Positions 9,441 to 18,961 are shown, counted from the first letter of the stretch. The stretch is DNA of 64,000 nt from Pseudobdellovibrionaceae bacterium (GCA_020635055.1 JACKAN010000002.1:1-64000); one strand, 5' to 3'. The notes: generated by a model not told the origin, from the letters alone. Program-made: numbers and translations.

Positions 9441-10579
9441 ATGAGAGTCGCTGATAAAATGACATACGATCAGATTTTAAAAATGTTACTCAAAACAGAT
9501 CAAGGAAAATATTGACCCAGCCAAAATAAGGCAGCTACTAAAAACAAGTGAATAAACCCTCCTGATGATCCCGTGGCGGCAGCTCGTGGCACTCCAGCGC
9601 ACGCATTGATCTAAAAGGCATAGATCAGTACGGCTTAAACTATGCTCAGTCTTTTTTGAATTTACAGATCAATCGCTTGATGACTTATCCACAAAATTTG
9701 GTGCGATTAAAAGAAAATTGACAATGGCCAGGTGAACGATGCGAGCTCCAATAAAGGTACTCGTCGAGCAGTCGCAACTGAAATTAGATCAAATACGCAT
9801 AATCAAATTTGTTAAAATTGAAATCATAAATTGGCCGATAGATTTATTTTGTTGGTTTACAAAACAACTCGAGTTCCTTTAAAATCAATGGTGAGTATCA
9901 TGGTGATAGAGGAGAAATGTTAATTGGATTATAAAAGAAAACTATTTACCAATAGATGGTACCGGGTTCTAAGTCTTTTTAGGAGAGGTTTGTCTGCAGA
10001 TGGGATATCTCATGCGTCATCCATAAACAAGCTACCATTGAAGAATTTCTTGTTGAAAATTTTAATTCAAATAACATCAAAGCCCAAAAGCAGAATCATC
10101 TCATCCTGAAGTTTCACAAAGAGGACCCGCATCGGTGGGGAAAGGTAGTTACGAAGTTCTGTTAATCGAAGCAAAGTAGAAGGCAAAGAAGTCAACAGGT
10201 TAATTTATTTCACTAGTAAAAGAAAGTTGAAATCTCTCTTAAAACTGATGACAAAATATCTTTACAGAATACATTGAAACAGGTCAACGATGCTATTTTA
10301 AGTCGTTTTGGCGCGTTCACAAGTGGGTGCAAGATCTATGACTCTTAATAATTCATGAAACTTTACAAAAGGAAAGTGGACGGAAATAGACATTCCAATT
10401 TAGAAAGATACTGGATCCTTTCAAGTTGTGAGTGATATCAATAAACAAATCACACTTAAAACACAACCACTTCAGGTAAATGAGTACAAAGACAGTCATA
10501 TGGATTTGATAACTAATCCAATCAACAACTTATATTCATGGTGTCCATTGATACAAATTCACCTGTTTTGATTTTTTAA
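9441..10579 (+). pseudogene. flgL: hook-associated protein 3 FlgL, multiply frameshifted
   Basis: Starts with an ATG immediately after the flgK stop: MRVADKMTYDQILK, a typical FlgL N-terminus. Fragments then appear in all three frames in FlgL order: NKPPDDPVAAAR, the segment around SSNKGTRRAVATEI, the HGDRGEMLIG core, GLSADGISHASS, VSQRGPASVGKGSYEVL, ARSQVGARSMTLNN, and VSIDTNSPVLIF at the end (TAA 10577-10579). I count many frame changes and stops over about 1.1 kb. FlgL forms the second hook-filament junction layer. As read, no functional product is possible. Confidence 0.8.
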
Positions 10580-10581
10580 AA

Positions 10582-11837
10582 TTAAAAGGGTTTCCGAATC
10601 ACTTTAACCCCTAAATTATCTTCTTCCACGAGATAAGGCAAATCACTAAATCCTAACATAATCTTTTGGTAAAAATCTAACATAACGATAAGTTTAGATA
10701 GATCTAGGTTTTCTTTTAATTCTTCATTGGCCTTTTATTCTCTCGAACAAAAGAATTTGCTCTAGCTTAACCAGTTTTCACTAACTAACAACCAACACCC
10801 AACATAGCAGCTAAAAGTTATACAACCGGAGCCACATGTATTATAGCTAATTCCACTAATAAATATATGGAGCCACCAATGATAACAGTACCTAAGACAG
10901 TTCCACCAACAATACTTGTTGCCGAAACTATAGCAACTCCATACTAGCGAGAAGGACAGCTTGAAGAAGCTCCAAGGTTTTTTACCATGTATTTAGATTT
11001 ATCTAATACTTCACGAATATTCGTATTGCGCTCTTGATGTCTTAGGCTAACAAGTAGACGTTTCTGCTACAAATGGAAACTTTTACTCTCAGACATTAAG
11101 ATTCACTTTGGTATTAGATGGCAAATCAGAAATAGAACTCGACTTTGTCCCTAGAAATTGTCTTCTCCCATTGGGTTGTTTTTGGCTGAACTTCAGGTCC
11201 GTCTCTAAAGCGCCAAATATATGTATGCAGGAGGTTTTATCACTTGAAGACTTAAGGCCTTTAATTGTGGATTTGCAAGTTGTTTTGCCGCCACTCGCAG
11301 ATCGACTTTAGCGTGCTCCCATTCACCACAATAAGTGAATAAACCAGCTAACCAGAGGCGCAAGGCAGGATCATCAAATTCGCTGCGTTGATTATCGTAA
11401 GAACCTTCTAAATATTCGCTAGCTCGACGTGCTTCAACACAGGCTTCCTCAGGTAAATTTCTTTTGGCAAATGCATATCCAAGTAAAATATGAAAACTAA
11501 TGACCTCATGTTCCGCTGGATAATAACCCTCTTCTGTTTCCATATAAAAAAAGTTAGCAGCCTCTTGTGAAACATAAGTAACCTGTCTTTTTTCTAAATT
11601 TTTTGCCAGATCTAGATAAAGGTAGGGCTGGGGTTCGCCGCCAACTAAGTCCAGCATTAATTTTTCAGTGGATGTAATAAAGCCTTTTTTTTCTTTATTT
11701 GGAAACTCTTTTTTTGCCTGTTCATAGTCCCCTCTTCTATAGGAGGCTAGGGACTCTTGATAATCACTTTTCAATGCCATTTGTTGCGAACTGCAAGCAA
11801 CTAGATTTAAAAAAAATAACAAAATAATAATTTTCAT
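10582..11837 (-). pseudogene. TPR-containing lipoprotein with Gly-rich hydrophobic C-terminus, 3' part broken
   Basis: The 5' part is clean from the ATG at 11837. It has a lipoprotein signal with lipobox LNLVAC, then TPR-like helices (ESLASYRRGDYEQAKKEF; FHILLGYAFAKRNLPEEACVEARRASEYLEGSYDNQ; LWLAGLFTYCGEWEHAKVDLRVAAKQLANPQLKAL). After about 11210 the reading frame breaks, but similar protein continues in other frames: NTNIREVLDKSKYMVKNLGASS, then a hydrophobic Gly/Val/Ile stretch (VSATSIVGGTVLGTVIIGGSIY), down to a TAA at 10582-10584. It is antiparallel to flgL, the stops being back to back. The function is unknown; an envelope-anchored scaffold is a reasonable guess. Confidence 0.65.
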
Positions 11838-12021
11838 ACTTCTATGAAGTCTTAGATCAAATATTCTGGGTTTTGACTAGACTAAGAAATAGATTTTTTA
11901 CAAAGAAAGTCTTCCTGAATTGTTAATTTTTAATAGAGGAAGAAACAGCTGACTTGACAATAATTAGTAAAAATAATAGCTAAGGTTCAATGCTTTTTTA
12001 CCCGTTAAGGTAAGTGCAGTA

Positions 12022-12077
12022 CCAATAATTAATATTGGATAGCGTTTTAAGATTGAACGAGAGTACGGCTCAATCTT
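12022..12077 (+). promoter_or_regulatory. two inverted repeats in the csrA leader
   Basis: CCAATA-N5-TATTGG at 12022-12038 is an operator-like palindrome. AAGATTGA (12049-12056) pairs perfectly with TCAATCTT (12070-12077), giving an 8-bp hairpin that ends about 15 bases before the GAAGGAGA ribosome site of csrA. They could control csrA transcription and translation respectively; this is inference from position. Confidence 0.45.
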
Positions 12078-12104
12078 TGACTAGGATGTTGAAGGAGACC
12101 TAAA

Positions 12105-12332
12105 ATGCTGGTTTTAACTCGGAAGCTCGGAGAAAGCATTGCGATTGATGATCATATCAAAATCCGTGTTGTTCAAATCAAAGGAAAGCAAGTTCGTCTA
12201 GGTATTGAAGCCCCAAAAGACACAAAGATTCATAGGGAAGAAGTTTATCAAGCCATTCAGACACAAAATGAACAATCTGCGTTATCAAGCTCAGAAAACT
12301 CACGCGCTGTAGCAAAACTATTAAAAACATAA
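12105..12332 (+). CDS. csrA: carbon storage regulator CsrA, RNA-binding translational repressor
   Basis: A 75-residue protein that covers the CsrA fold: [48 protein letters not shown], including the N-terminal LTR strand and the [12 protein letters not shown] segments with the RNA-contacting Arg. The ~15-residue C-terminal extension resembles that of CsrA from flagellated bacteria that also carry FliW. CsrA binds GGA-containing hairpins in mRNA leaders, classically that of flagellin. fliW lies 164 bases downstream and five flagellin genes lie 11-17 kb away. The ribosome site is GAAGGAGA. Confidence 0.95.
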   Translation: MLVLTRKLGESIAIDDHIKIRVVQIKGKQVRLGIEAPKDTKIHREEVYQAIQTQNEQSALSSSENSRAVAKLLKT

Positions 12333-12495
12333 ATTATAAAAAAATAATGTATTTTTAATAGGATAAACATCAAAAAGAAAAGTCTTGTTAAAGCTTTCCA
12401 ATATTTTTTTAGTAAATTCTCCTTGATTTAACCAAATTTTGCCTTGCGGTGTCTCTTTTATAGGGGCATTCTCAATATAGGTAAGGGGGAAAGTA

Positions 12496-12913
12496 ATGAG
12501 GATACAAACGTCTAGATTTGGTGCTGTTGAGCTGACCGAAGAAGACATTCTCACATTTCCAGAAGGTTTACTTGGTTTTATAGGTTTAAGAGAATTTGTT
12601 TTGTTAGATGATCCTAATGACGAAATCTTTGCCTGGTTACAAAGTTGTGAAAATCCAGGAATTGCATTTCCCATTTTAGAACCCGAACTGTTTGCTGGCA
12701 GTTACAAAGTAGATCTCTCTCGTTTAGACCTTTTGGTGATTGAAGCGAGTAAAGATGATAATCTGAGATATTTTACTATTGTAACAATTCCAGAAGATCC
12801 CACACAAATGACTGCCAATTTAAAAGCTCGGTAGTAATAAATGTAAACTCACACGAAGCTCGTCGTGTGTTCTGCAAGATAATAATTTAGCTATAAGAGA
12901 ACCTATTTTTAAG
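12496..12913 (+). pseudogene. fliW: flagellar assembly factor FliW (CsrA antagonist), C-terminal part frameshifted
   Basis: The first 110 codons are a clean FliW: RFGAVELTEEDILTFPEGLLGFIGLREFVLLDD, FAWLQSCENPGIAFPI and FTIVTIPEDPTQMTANLKA. The frame then breaks at about 12829 and stops at 12832-12834. The missing end is still recognisable in shifted frames: VVINVNSHEARRV, then LQDNNLAIREPIFKLQ, to about 12913. At least two small indels are therefore needed. FliW sequesters CsrA unless flagellin is present. A truncated FliW may be unable to do this, unless the lesion is a sequence error. Confidence 0.85.
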
Positions 12914-13196
12914 CTTCAACTTGACGTGTGGTGCAGAACCCAAGTAAGCCTATTAAAATTCAAACTGAAAATCTAGAGTTTAACTGTAGCAAGACTTCCG
13001 GGACCAAGTAAAACCAAGAGTTATAAAAGTAGCTATGTGTGTATAAAAATAGGACCCTTGTTCTTAGGTTTCAACAGCCAAGCACTAAAAAATATTGTGT
13101 TTTATCCTGCTGTTTGTTAGTACTAAGCAAATTGCTGAAAAATCTGAAGTTGTTTTTATTGTCTATAATTTACTTAATAGGGAAGATAAAATTCTA
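12914..13196. other. degraded spacer between fliW and the methyltransferase relic
   Basis: No intact frame and no recognised protein piece in this stretch. It has the same broken character as its surroundings and may contain the 5' end of the following methyltransferase relic. Confidence 0.4.
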
Positions 13197-14023
13197 ATGT
13201 TTGAGAACAAATTAATAGTTTAATTAAAAAAAGATCGAAAATTCAATTCAAAAACAAAGACAAAAATTTCTATATTTGGACATAAAATCAATATGAGTTT
13301 TCTTTGGCGGATGAAGGTACTGTCAATATGCCCAGTGGCTTCACTAAAGAGTCAAAAAGAAAGAAATTACACAAATGGTAGTCAATCAATACAAGCGTTA
13401 ATTATGGAATATGATTTATAGATATTGGGTTGCACACAGGAACTCTACTCTTCGCATACTTAACTGCCGGAAAAAGAAGGTCTAGTTCTGGCTTTGGAGC
13501 CCAGCCTATGTTTCGAAATCCTAAAAAATCAATGCTTCTTTTAAGCTTAGATAAACACATATTGAACACTTTAAACTTTGCAGCAACTAGAAGAAGATGG
13601 TGAATTTGAGTTTTGTATTCCAGACAATGGATTTTGTAATGGCGGAAACTTAAGCGTTATTAAGAATCAAAACATCATGAGTTTAAACTTAAAGGATTCT
13701 TGGTAAAAATCCTGAAAATTATTTGAGTCACACCGGAACCATCTGGATAATCAGTTTAGTAGAAGTAGATACTGAAGGTTATGATAGATTCGTCTTAGCT
13801 TCCTTAAAAAATTAATTATGAAAAAAAAGACCTATACTTATAGCTGGTATTAAAAAAACTCACTGAAGAAAGTATCGCTTTACAATCTTTTAGCAGAGGA
13901 CCTCGGCTACAAGATATGCTACCTTGATCATTTCTTTTACCGGACCTTGTTGGAAAGACAATAACCAAGACCGATCTAATGGATTGGCCAAATTTTGATA
14001 TTATTTGTTTCCCCATGCAGTAA
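13197..14023 (+). pseudogene. FkbM-like SAM-dependent methyltransferase relic
   Basis: Protein pieces in several frames follow FkbM-family order: SFLWRMKVL/LADEGTVNMPSGFTKES near 13300, an LTAGKEGLVLALEP-type segment with preceding HTGT near 13440-13500 (the SAM-binding glycine loop region), EEDGEFEFCIPDNGFCNGGN at about 13590-13650, and VEVDTEGYDRFVLASLKN at about 13760-13815 (FkbM's KIDxEGYE motif). The C-terminal MKKRPILIAGI and a possible end at the TAA at 14021-14023 follow. Start and end are approximate. No product can be made as read. FkbM-type enzymes methylate sugars or other metabolites; near flagellar genes a glycan role is plausible but unproven. Confidence 0.55.
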
Positions 14024-14213
14024 GCCTATAAGACTATTGAACAGTTGCTTATTCTGAACACTACCTACATAAGTCTAAAATGAGACATTTTTCTTAAGTC
14101 TCAAAAGCCGACATCCGAAATACATATATACAAGGAATAGCCAAGGACGGCGGGAACCACTTAAGGTTCCTATGTTTAACTAAGGAAGGTGCATCCATGG
14201 AAAGGAAATGGTT

Positions 14214-14795
14214 ATGCATTTTTTTAAATGGGTCCTGGCTTTATGCTTGGTCACGTTCACATTTAAGTCGGAAGCAAAAGACGCGGCTATTTTTGATTCA
14301 AGAAAACCCGTTGCTCTTTCAAAAAATGAAACAACATATATAGATTTCTATATCAATGCGGGAACTGAAGAAGGCATACAAAGGGGTGTATTGATCACAG
14401 CTGTTCGCAGTGCTTCACTTTATGATGCCTATCAAAATAAATCTCCAGGTGACTTAGTAATTCCGGTGGGTCAACTAAAAATTATTCATGTTCAAAAGGG
14501 TTTGAGTGTAGGTCGTATTCACAAGATTTTTACTCGAGAGTACCTCCCAACTTTAGATTACAACTACATTATGGTGGGAGACCGATTGGATCTTTCGACC
14601 ATGGTTGCCGAAAGCAAAGCTAAAAAAACTTCAGCCTCTGAAGTTTCCGCACCTTCAGATAAAAAGATTGAGAAAAAAGCAGTAGAAATGCCAAAAGAGA
14701 CTGTAGATTTTGCCTCCTAGTTTGCCGGAAAATACTTCAATTGATCTGCCTCAATTGCAGCCACTTTTATCTAAGGGTAAGTATGAACTCGTCTT
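14214..14795 (+). pseudogene. secreted protein of the flagellar cluster, frameshifted near its C-terminus
   Basis: The ATG at 14214, six bases after an AAGGAA ribosome site, gives a signal peptide (FFKWVLALCLVTFTFKSEA); an ATG at 14208 is also possible. The mature part is clean to residue ~165: TYIDFYINAGTEEGIQRGVLITAVRSA, VGQLKIIHVQKGLSVGRIHKIF and YIMVGDRLDL, a small beta-rich fold resembling the C-terminal region of FlgT-like or other periplasmic beta-domain proteins. The frame stops at 14718-14720, but the next frame continues PPSLPENTSIDLPQLQPLL, so a small indel at about 14709-14711 is likely. No firm function; periplasmic. Confidence 0.55.
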
Positions 14796-15658
14796 ATGGA
14801 CGATAAATACTACAAATAATATCTTAGGTTGCTCTAGAAATCCAAGACGAACAACAAGCTTTTTTTTTCGAACATGGTGCCTTAGGATTGAGCGAATTTA
14901 AATTTCAGACAAAAGACCAAGCAATTACGCACCAACAACAATATATACAGAAAACTTCAATCTAGATATTTTTTTGAAATTCGACCCCCCACCAGGGTTT
15001 TCAGACTCTAAAAGCAACGATTCACCATGAATCCCACTAAAACTGAAAAAAATCAAGATTGGTTAGAAGAATGGAAAAAGGTTGCAAGCTTTCGAAATTG
15101 TTAAAGACATTTGGTGGATTTCCCCCTGGCGTGAAGCCTCCGCAAGCCAAAAAAAAATTATATGGATGGAACCGGGAATGGCTTTTGCTTTTAGCTTTAT
15201 GAGAACCAGTTGGTTGCGCAATTTGAGAAGAAATTCCCCATTCAATCACAGAATCTCTTCTAGACATTAGTGCAGGTTCAGGTTTACTTTCCAATTCTTG
15301 CCCGTGCACTTGGGTTTTAGAAAAAGTTATGGCCAAATGATATTGATCCGAAGCTTTGCGTGTTGCCCAGGAAAGTTTGATAAAAAATAATGTGGAAAAA
15401 TCTCGTGGAGATCACAACAAAACAAATTTCGAGATCGACCAGCAATTTGATTGGGTTGTGGCCAATATCATTGACGGAGTTTTGTTAAATATAAAGAGGA
15501 TTTACTAAAGTGTTTAAAACCAAGTAGCCATTTTAGTTTTGGGCAGGATTTTAAATTCTCGATGGCCTCAGTTCAAACAAGAATTTGTAGAAGCTTCTGG
15601 TTTAGCTCCCTAGGTGCAAACAAAAGGAGAGTGGTCAGGGGTACTTTTGCATGCGTAG
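14796..15658 (+). pseudogene. prmA: ribosomal protein L11 methyltransferase PrmA, multiply frameshifted
   Basis: Pieces in shifting frames follow PrmA order: an MDDKYYK start at 14796, EIQDEQQAFFFEHGALGLSEFKF, WLEEWKK with a downstream FEIVKDIWWISPWREAS, then IWMEPGMAF (the PrmA EPGMAFGTG motif, its second half broken), an LDISAGSG glycine loop near 15262-15285, and ANIIDGVLLN near 15462-15490 (the catalytic NxxxxxL region). The probable stop, TAG at 15656-15658, overlaps the rsmE start by eight bases, the normal prmA-rsmE arrangement. At least five frame changes are needed. Confidence 0.75.
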
Positions 15659-16399
15659 ATATTGGTAGGATGGCACTTTACAATTAGAACAAGAAGTGGA
15701 AATTCATGGTGAATTATTCCATCATATTTGTGAAGTCTGTCGTCTACCAGAAGGTGCCAAGTTTGAGCTATTAACAACAGATCAAAAAGCCATGCTTGTG
15801 ATCCTAAGTAAAAAAAATAAAAAGAATGCACAAATCAAAGTTTTAAACGAGCGCACTCTCGCCCCCCTCCCGCGACCTTATATAAATCTGTGTTTATCCC
15901 TACCTAAATTTAATACCCTTGAAGCCGTTTTAGAAAAGTCCGTGGAATTGGGAGTGTACAAGGTCCAGCCTTTTTTTTCTGATTACAGTTTTGTGCGTAC
16001 AGCAGAAAAGATTTCGGACTCTCGTTTTAAACGTTGGCAAAAAATTGTAATGAATGCTTCCCAACAGACGGGACGTAGTCCATTAATGGAAATTGGAAAA
16101 CCAGTGAAGTTAGTGGATCTTTTAAAATCATATAAAGAAAGTAAAGATGTAAGCGGAATTTTTCCCTACGAAGGCCAGGACAATTGGATTTGTACGAAAA
16201 CCTCAAATCAATTAAAAATAAAGATTGCCAAGAAGTTTGGTTATTTGTTGGTAGTGAAGGTGGGTTTTCAGATAAAGAAGTAGAATTATTTAAATCCTTT
16301 GAACTTTCACCAATGAGTTTGGGGCAACAAGTATTGCGAGTAGAAACCGCTTGTGTAGCCATCACTAGCGCTATCAAGTACGAACTTCGATTGTTCTGA
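15651..16399 (+). pseudogene. rsmE: 16S rRNA m3U1498 methyltransferase RsmE, one nonsense codon and one frameshift
   Basis: ATG at 15651 gives MRRYW then TAG (15666-15668), after which the same frame continues cleanly: LEQEVEIHGELFHHICEVCRLPEG, the PUA-like N-terminal domain, then LSLPKFNTLEAVLEKSVELGV and RWQKIVMNASQQTGRS, the SPOUT core. Near 16180 the frame shifts by one base and the SPOUT knot motifs follow in the new frame: WLFVGSEGGFSDKEVELF and SLGQQVLRVETACVAITSAI, with the stop at 16397-16399. Two small lesions separate this sequence from a full-length enzyme. A second relic of the 3' end lies at 18865-18930. Confidence 0.85.
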
Positions 16400-16448
16400 T
16401 TTTAAAAATACTAAAACTAAAGTTAAAGTTAAACCCGCATAACACTCG

Positions 16449-17483
16449 CCAGTGCAACTCAGGCAATAACAAGCTGAGTTAAAGGTAGCCACCTGACGGG
16501 CCATTTGCAACTCAGTTTTTGAGAAAAAAGGAGTTGCAAAAATGGCTTACCGTCGGGTGACCAGTGAGGATCGTGTTCGTATAAAAGACGGCCTCGATGC
16601 TGGACTATCAAATACACAGATTGCTGACAAGCTGGGATTTCACAGGTCCACAATAGGCCGTGAAATCTGCCGTAATAAAGGAAAAGGCTACCGGCCCAGA
16701 CAAGCCCATCGCAGTGCAATGGGTGGGAACTCTCAAACACAATGATCCCTACAAAATGAACCCTGTGATAATGGCTCAGATATGATTGAAACTTGAGGCA
16801 AAATGGTCTCCGGAACAAATCTCCAGATCGACTCTGTCTTGAAGGAGAAACCATTGTCAGCACCGAAACCATCTATAAATTTATTGATGACGACTGAAAG
16901 CAAGGTGGTGACATGTGGAGGCATTTAAGGCGATCAGGAAGAGGGTCAGAAAAGCGTTTTCCCTCTGAAGACAGGAGGAAAGATCCAAAAGGCCCCTGTC
17001 AGAAAGCGCCCAGGAGTGCCAATAATCGCAGAAACGTGGGTCACTGGGAACGGGGATTTGATGGGTTTAGTAGAACCACCAAGTCAGCGGTTTGGTGGTG
17101 ACAGACCGCAAAACCAGGTTCAACAAACTGAAGAAACTTGATGGCAAACATACCAACGGAATCACTGTGAAACAGCAAAGCCCTGAAGAGTTGCCAGTAA
17201 AGACCATAGTAATGACCGTGGACAGGAGTTCTCAGACCATCTAGGCTATGAGAAAAAAACAAAAGATCAAGGTGTACTTTTGTGATCCCTACTCCAGTTA
17301 CCAACGCGGGACCAATGAAAATCGAATAGGAATCCTCAGACAGTATTTGCCAAAGAAAACTGACCTTACAAGCCTGACAAATCAACAGCTTGAGAAGATA
17401 GAATTTGAGATCAACAGTCGACCGATGAAGTGTCTTGACTGGAGGACTCCAATGGAGTTTATGATGGAGAAAAGTTGCACTGG
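16449..17483 (+). mobile_element. IS30-family insertion sequence, decayed
   Basis: CCAGTGCAACT at 16449-16459 is matched in inverted orientation by AGTTGCACTGG at 17473-17483, an 11-bp terminal inverted repeat enclosing about 1.03 kb, the usual size for IS30 elements. A broken IS30 transposase gene fills the interior. The element sits directly after rsmE; AT-rich short repeats flank it on both sides. Confidence 0.75.
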
Positions 17484-17493
17484 GAAATTGTAG
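16542..17493 (+). pseudogene. IS30-family transposase, frameshifted
   Basis: The first open segment encodes the IS30 helix-turn-helix region: MAYRRVTSEDRVRIKDGL, SNTQIADKLGFHRSTIGREICRNKGKGYRP. Further pieces in other frames include RNVGHWERGFDG (the first Asp region, altered) and a clean C-terminal segment from about 17248: VYFCDPYSSYQRGTNENRIGILRQYLPKKTDL, which carries the RGTNEN motif with the catalytic Glu, and EINSRPMKCLDWRTPMEF. Several frame changes between 16740 and 17250 make it inactive as read. The start at 16542 follows a GGAG ribosome site. Confidence 0.8.
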
Positions 17494-17498
17494 TCAGG

Positions 17499-17556
17499 AA
17501 AATTAAAATTAAAATTAAAATTAAAATTAAAATCAAAATCAAAATCAAAATCAAAT
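17499..17556 (+). repeat. hexanucleotide tandem repeat, (AAAATT)5(AAAATC)4
   Basis: Nine perfect six-base units, five AAAATT then four AAAATC, plus a partial unit, lie between the IS30 right end and the end of the metallophosphoesterase gene. The unit length is two codons, but no supported gene crosses it. Such repeats often change copy number by slippage. Confidence 0.9.
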
Positions 17557-17589
17557 GACAGTTTACAAAGAATAAAGCTCGAGCAAAAT

Positions 17590-18339
17590 TTAAGTGATCG
17601 CAGTACTAGTGGGTTCCCAATTTCTAAGTTCAGCTTTTCCATTTTCTATATTTACATAGTGGTTGCTTAACATCCATGAACCAGAATTAATATATAAGCC
17701 ATGTTCTAAAACCTTAACTCCTGGGTGATGAGTGTGGCCAAAAATTATGGCATCAAAGCCACGGCGGCTCAGTTCGGTTGCGGCTTCAAAATAACTGGGG
17801 GGTTCACCAACAATGCCAGTGCGCTTGGCACGGATTTTTGATTTCCATTTTTCAAAACCTATCCAAAGTTTATACAAAGCCGGATGAAGTTTCAAAAGGT
17901 AGCCGGCAAAGTGGGTGAGAACTTCGTACATAACAGGATACTTTACAAAAAAAGGATCATAAATATGACCATGTTCAATACGAATGCGAGAAGTCCCAGA
18001 ATCTACATTTAAAAAAGGCGTCACTTTCATCACGCCCCAGTCTTCTAAAAAATGCTCTAATACAATATCGTGATTACCGGTAACGTAATATACATTTTGT
18101 CCCTGTCTTTGGATTTCCCCCAAAGCGCGCAAAAACTCTGGAACTTCCACGGCAATTTTTCTAAAACTGGCTTGGGCAATTTCTAAACCATCACCATTAA
18201 TGCAAATATCATATTTATTTTTAGCTGCCCATCGTAAGAACGCGATCACTTGACGTCGAATTTGTGAAAAAGGGTTGCCCAAATGTAAATCTGAGATGAC
18301 TACCATGCGATTGGATTGAATAGAGGTGATCAAGATCAA
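17590..18339 (-). CDS. calcineurin-like metallophosphoesterase (LpxH/UDP-diacylglucosamine hydrolase-like)
   Basis: A 249-residue protein with the complete metal-site set of the family: VISDLHLGNP near residue 15 (D-x-H), INGDGLEI near 48, TGNHDIV near 86, EHGHIYDP near 122 and FGHTHHPG near 203. The second motif has Gly-Leu where LpxH usually has Phe-Asp. The substrate is therefore uncertain: lipid A precursor hydrolysis or another phosphodiester. Its ATG overlaps the stop of the upstream cyclic-nucleotide-binding gene by four bases, so the two are coupled. Confidence 0.8.
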   Translation of the reverse strand: MILITSIQSNRMVVISDLHLGNPFSQIRRQVIAFLRWAAKNKYDICINGDGLEIAQASFRKIAVEVPEFLRALGEIQRQGQNVYYVTGNHDIVLEHFLEDWGVMKVTPFLNVDSGTSRIRIEHGHIYDPFFVKYPVMYEVLTHFAGYLLKLHPALYKLWIGFEKWKSKIRAKRTGIVGEPPSYFEAATELSRRGFDAIIFGHTHHPGVKVLEHGLYINSGSWMLSNHYVNIENGKAELRNWEPTSTAIT

Positions 18340-18776
18340 CCTCCAACAGAGTTTATAACTTTTTGCACTTCTTCTACTGGAAGACGGTAGTGGTGGACGA
18401 GTTCTAAAACTCGATCACTTGCAAATTTAACGCGAAAACTCATTTGTTGAAGCATTTCAAAGGCAAAAGTAGGGTCGCGGCGGATTTTTAATAAAAAGCC
18501 AGCCGGTTTTAAGATCAACAATCGTGTTGGTCCCATGGCAAAGGCTCCAGCATATCGCGGAAGGCTCTGTAAAAGGGCCATGTCTCCAAAAAAATCCCCT
18601 TTTTTAAATTGAATAATTTCAATGTCCCCCTGGGGAGTGGATTTTCTAATGCTTACAACTCCGGCTTGAACTATGTACAAATCGCGTCCGGTTTCACCCT
18701 CAGCGAATATGCAGTCTCCATCGTTGTAATCTTCAATCAGTTCATGTTTAAAACGAGATTCGGGTTTTATATCCAT
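18336..18776 (-). CDS. cyclic-nucleotide-binding domain protein
   Basis: A 146-residue protein made almost entirely of one cNMP-binding fold: YNDGDCIFAEGETGRDLYIVQAGVVSI, then GDFFGDMALLQSLPRYAGAFAMGPTRLLIL. The phosphate-binding cassette has FGDMALL and PRYAG; Asp replaces the usual Glu, so binding of cAMP or cGMP is not assured. There is no DNA-binding helix-turn-helix. It is co-transcribed with the metallophosphoesterase, which hints that it senses or regulates that enzyme (inference). The ATG at 18776 is preceded by AAGGATTTATCC on the reverse strand. Confidence 0.8.
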   Translation of the reverse strand: MDIKPESRFKHELIEDYNDGDCIFAEGETGRDLYIVQAGVVSIRKSTPQGDIEIIQFKKGDFFGDMALLQSLPRYAGAFAMGPTRLLILKPAGFLLKIRRDPTFAFEMLQQMSFRVKFASDRVLELVHHYRLPVEEVQKVINSVGG

Positions 18777-18864
18777 GTGTTATAGGATAAATCCTTAAGC
18801 TCGGTCTGTCATGAATCATAACAAACTAAAATTAACCGCCAGACAAAGGTGGGGAGTCTAAAAG

Positions 18865-18930
18865 ACGGGGAAGCAGTGTTGCACCTAGAAACCGCTTGCG
18901 TCGTCTCCACCTGCATCATAAAGTAGGTCC
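18865..18930 (+). pseudogene. second, degenerate copy of the rsmE 3' end
   Basis: GTGTTGCACCTAGAAACCGC and the bases after it resemble 16331-16399 of rsmE: VLHLETACVVSTCIIK here against VLRVETACVAITSAIK there. The similarity covers roughly 60-70 bases and has several substitutions and shifts. It lies just before the RDD gene. I infer a relic left by a duplication or rearrangement at the rsmE end. The similarity was found by eye. Confidence 0.55.
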
Positions 18931-18961
18931 TGAATTAAAAATATCTCATTTTGGAGGAAAA

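Noticed and set aside
9924..10109. A 61-residue gene inside the flgL region
   Set aside because: Its codons include FlgL pieces (GLSADGISHASS), so it is a fragment of the pseudogene.
16184..16399. A separate 71-residue gene after rsmE
   Set aside because: It encodes the SPOUT C-terminus of RsmE in the next frame, so it is the second half of a frameshifted gene.
17382..17642. Reverse-strand frame with a repeated Phe-Asp/Phe-Asn peptide
   Set aside because: It is only the translation of the hexanucleotide repeat plus the ends of two neighbouring features; there is no ribosome site or continuity with a gene.
18896..18961. Upstream extension of the RDD gene (22 more residues)
   Set aside because: The extension is the rsmE-end relic in another frame; the ATG at 18962 has GGAGG at the right distance.
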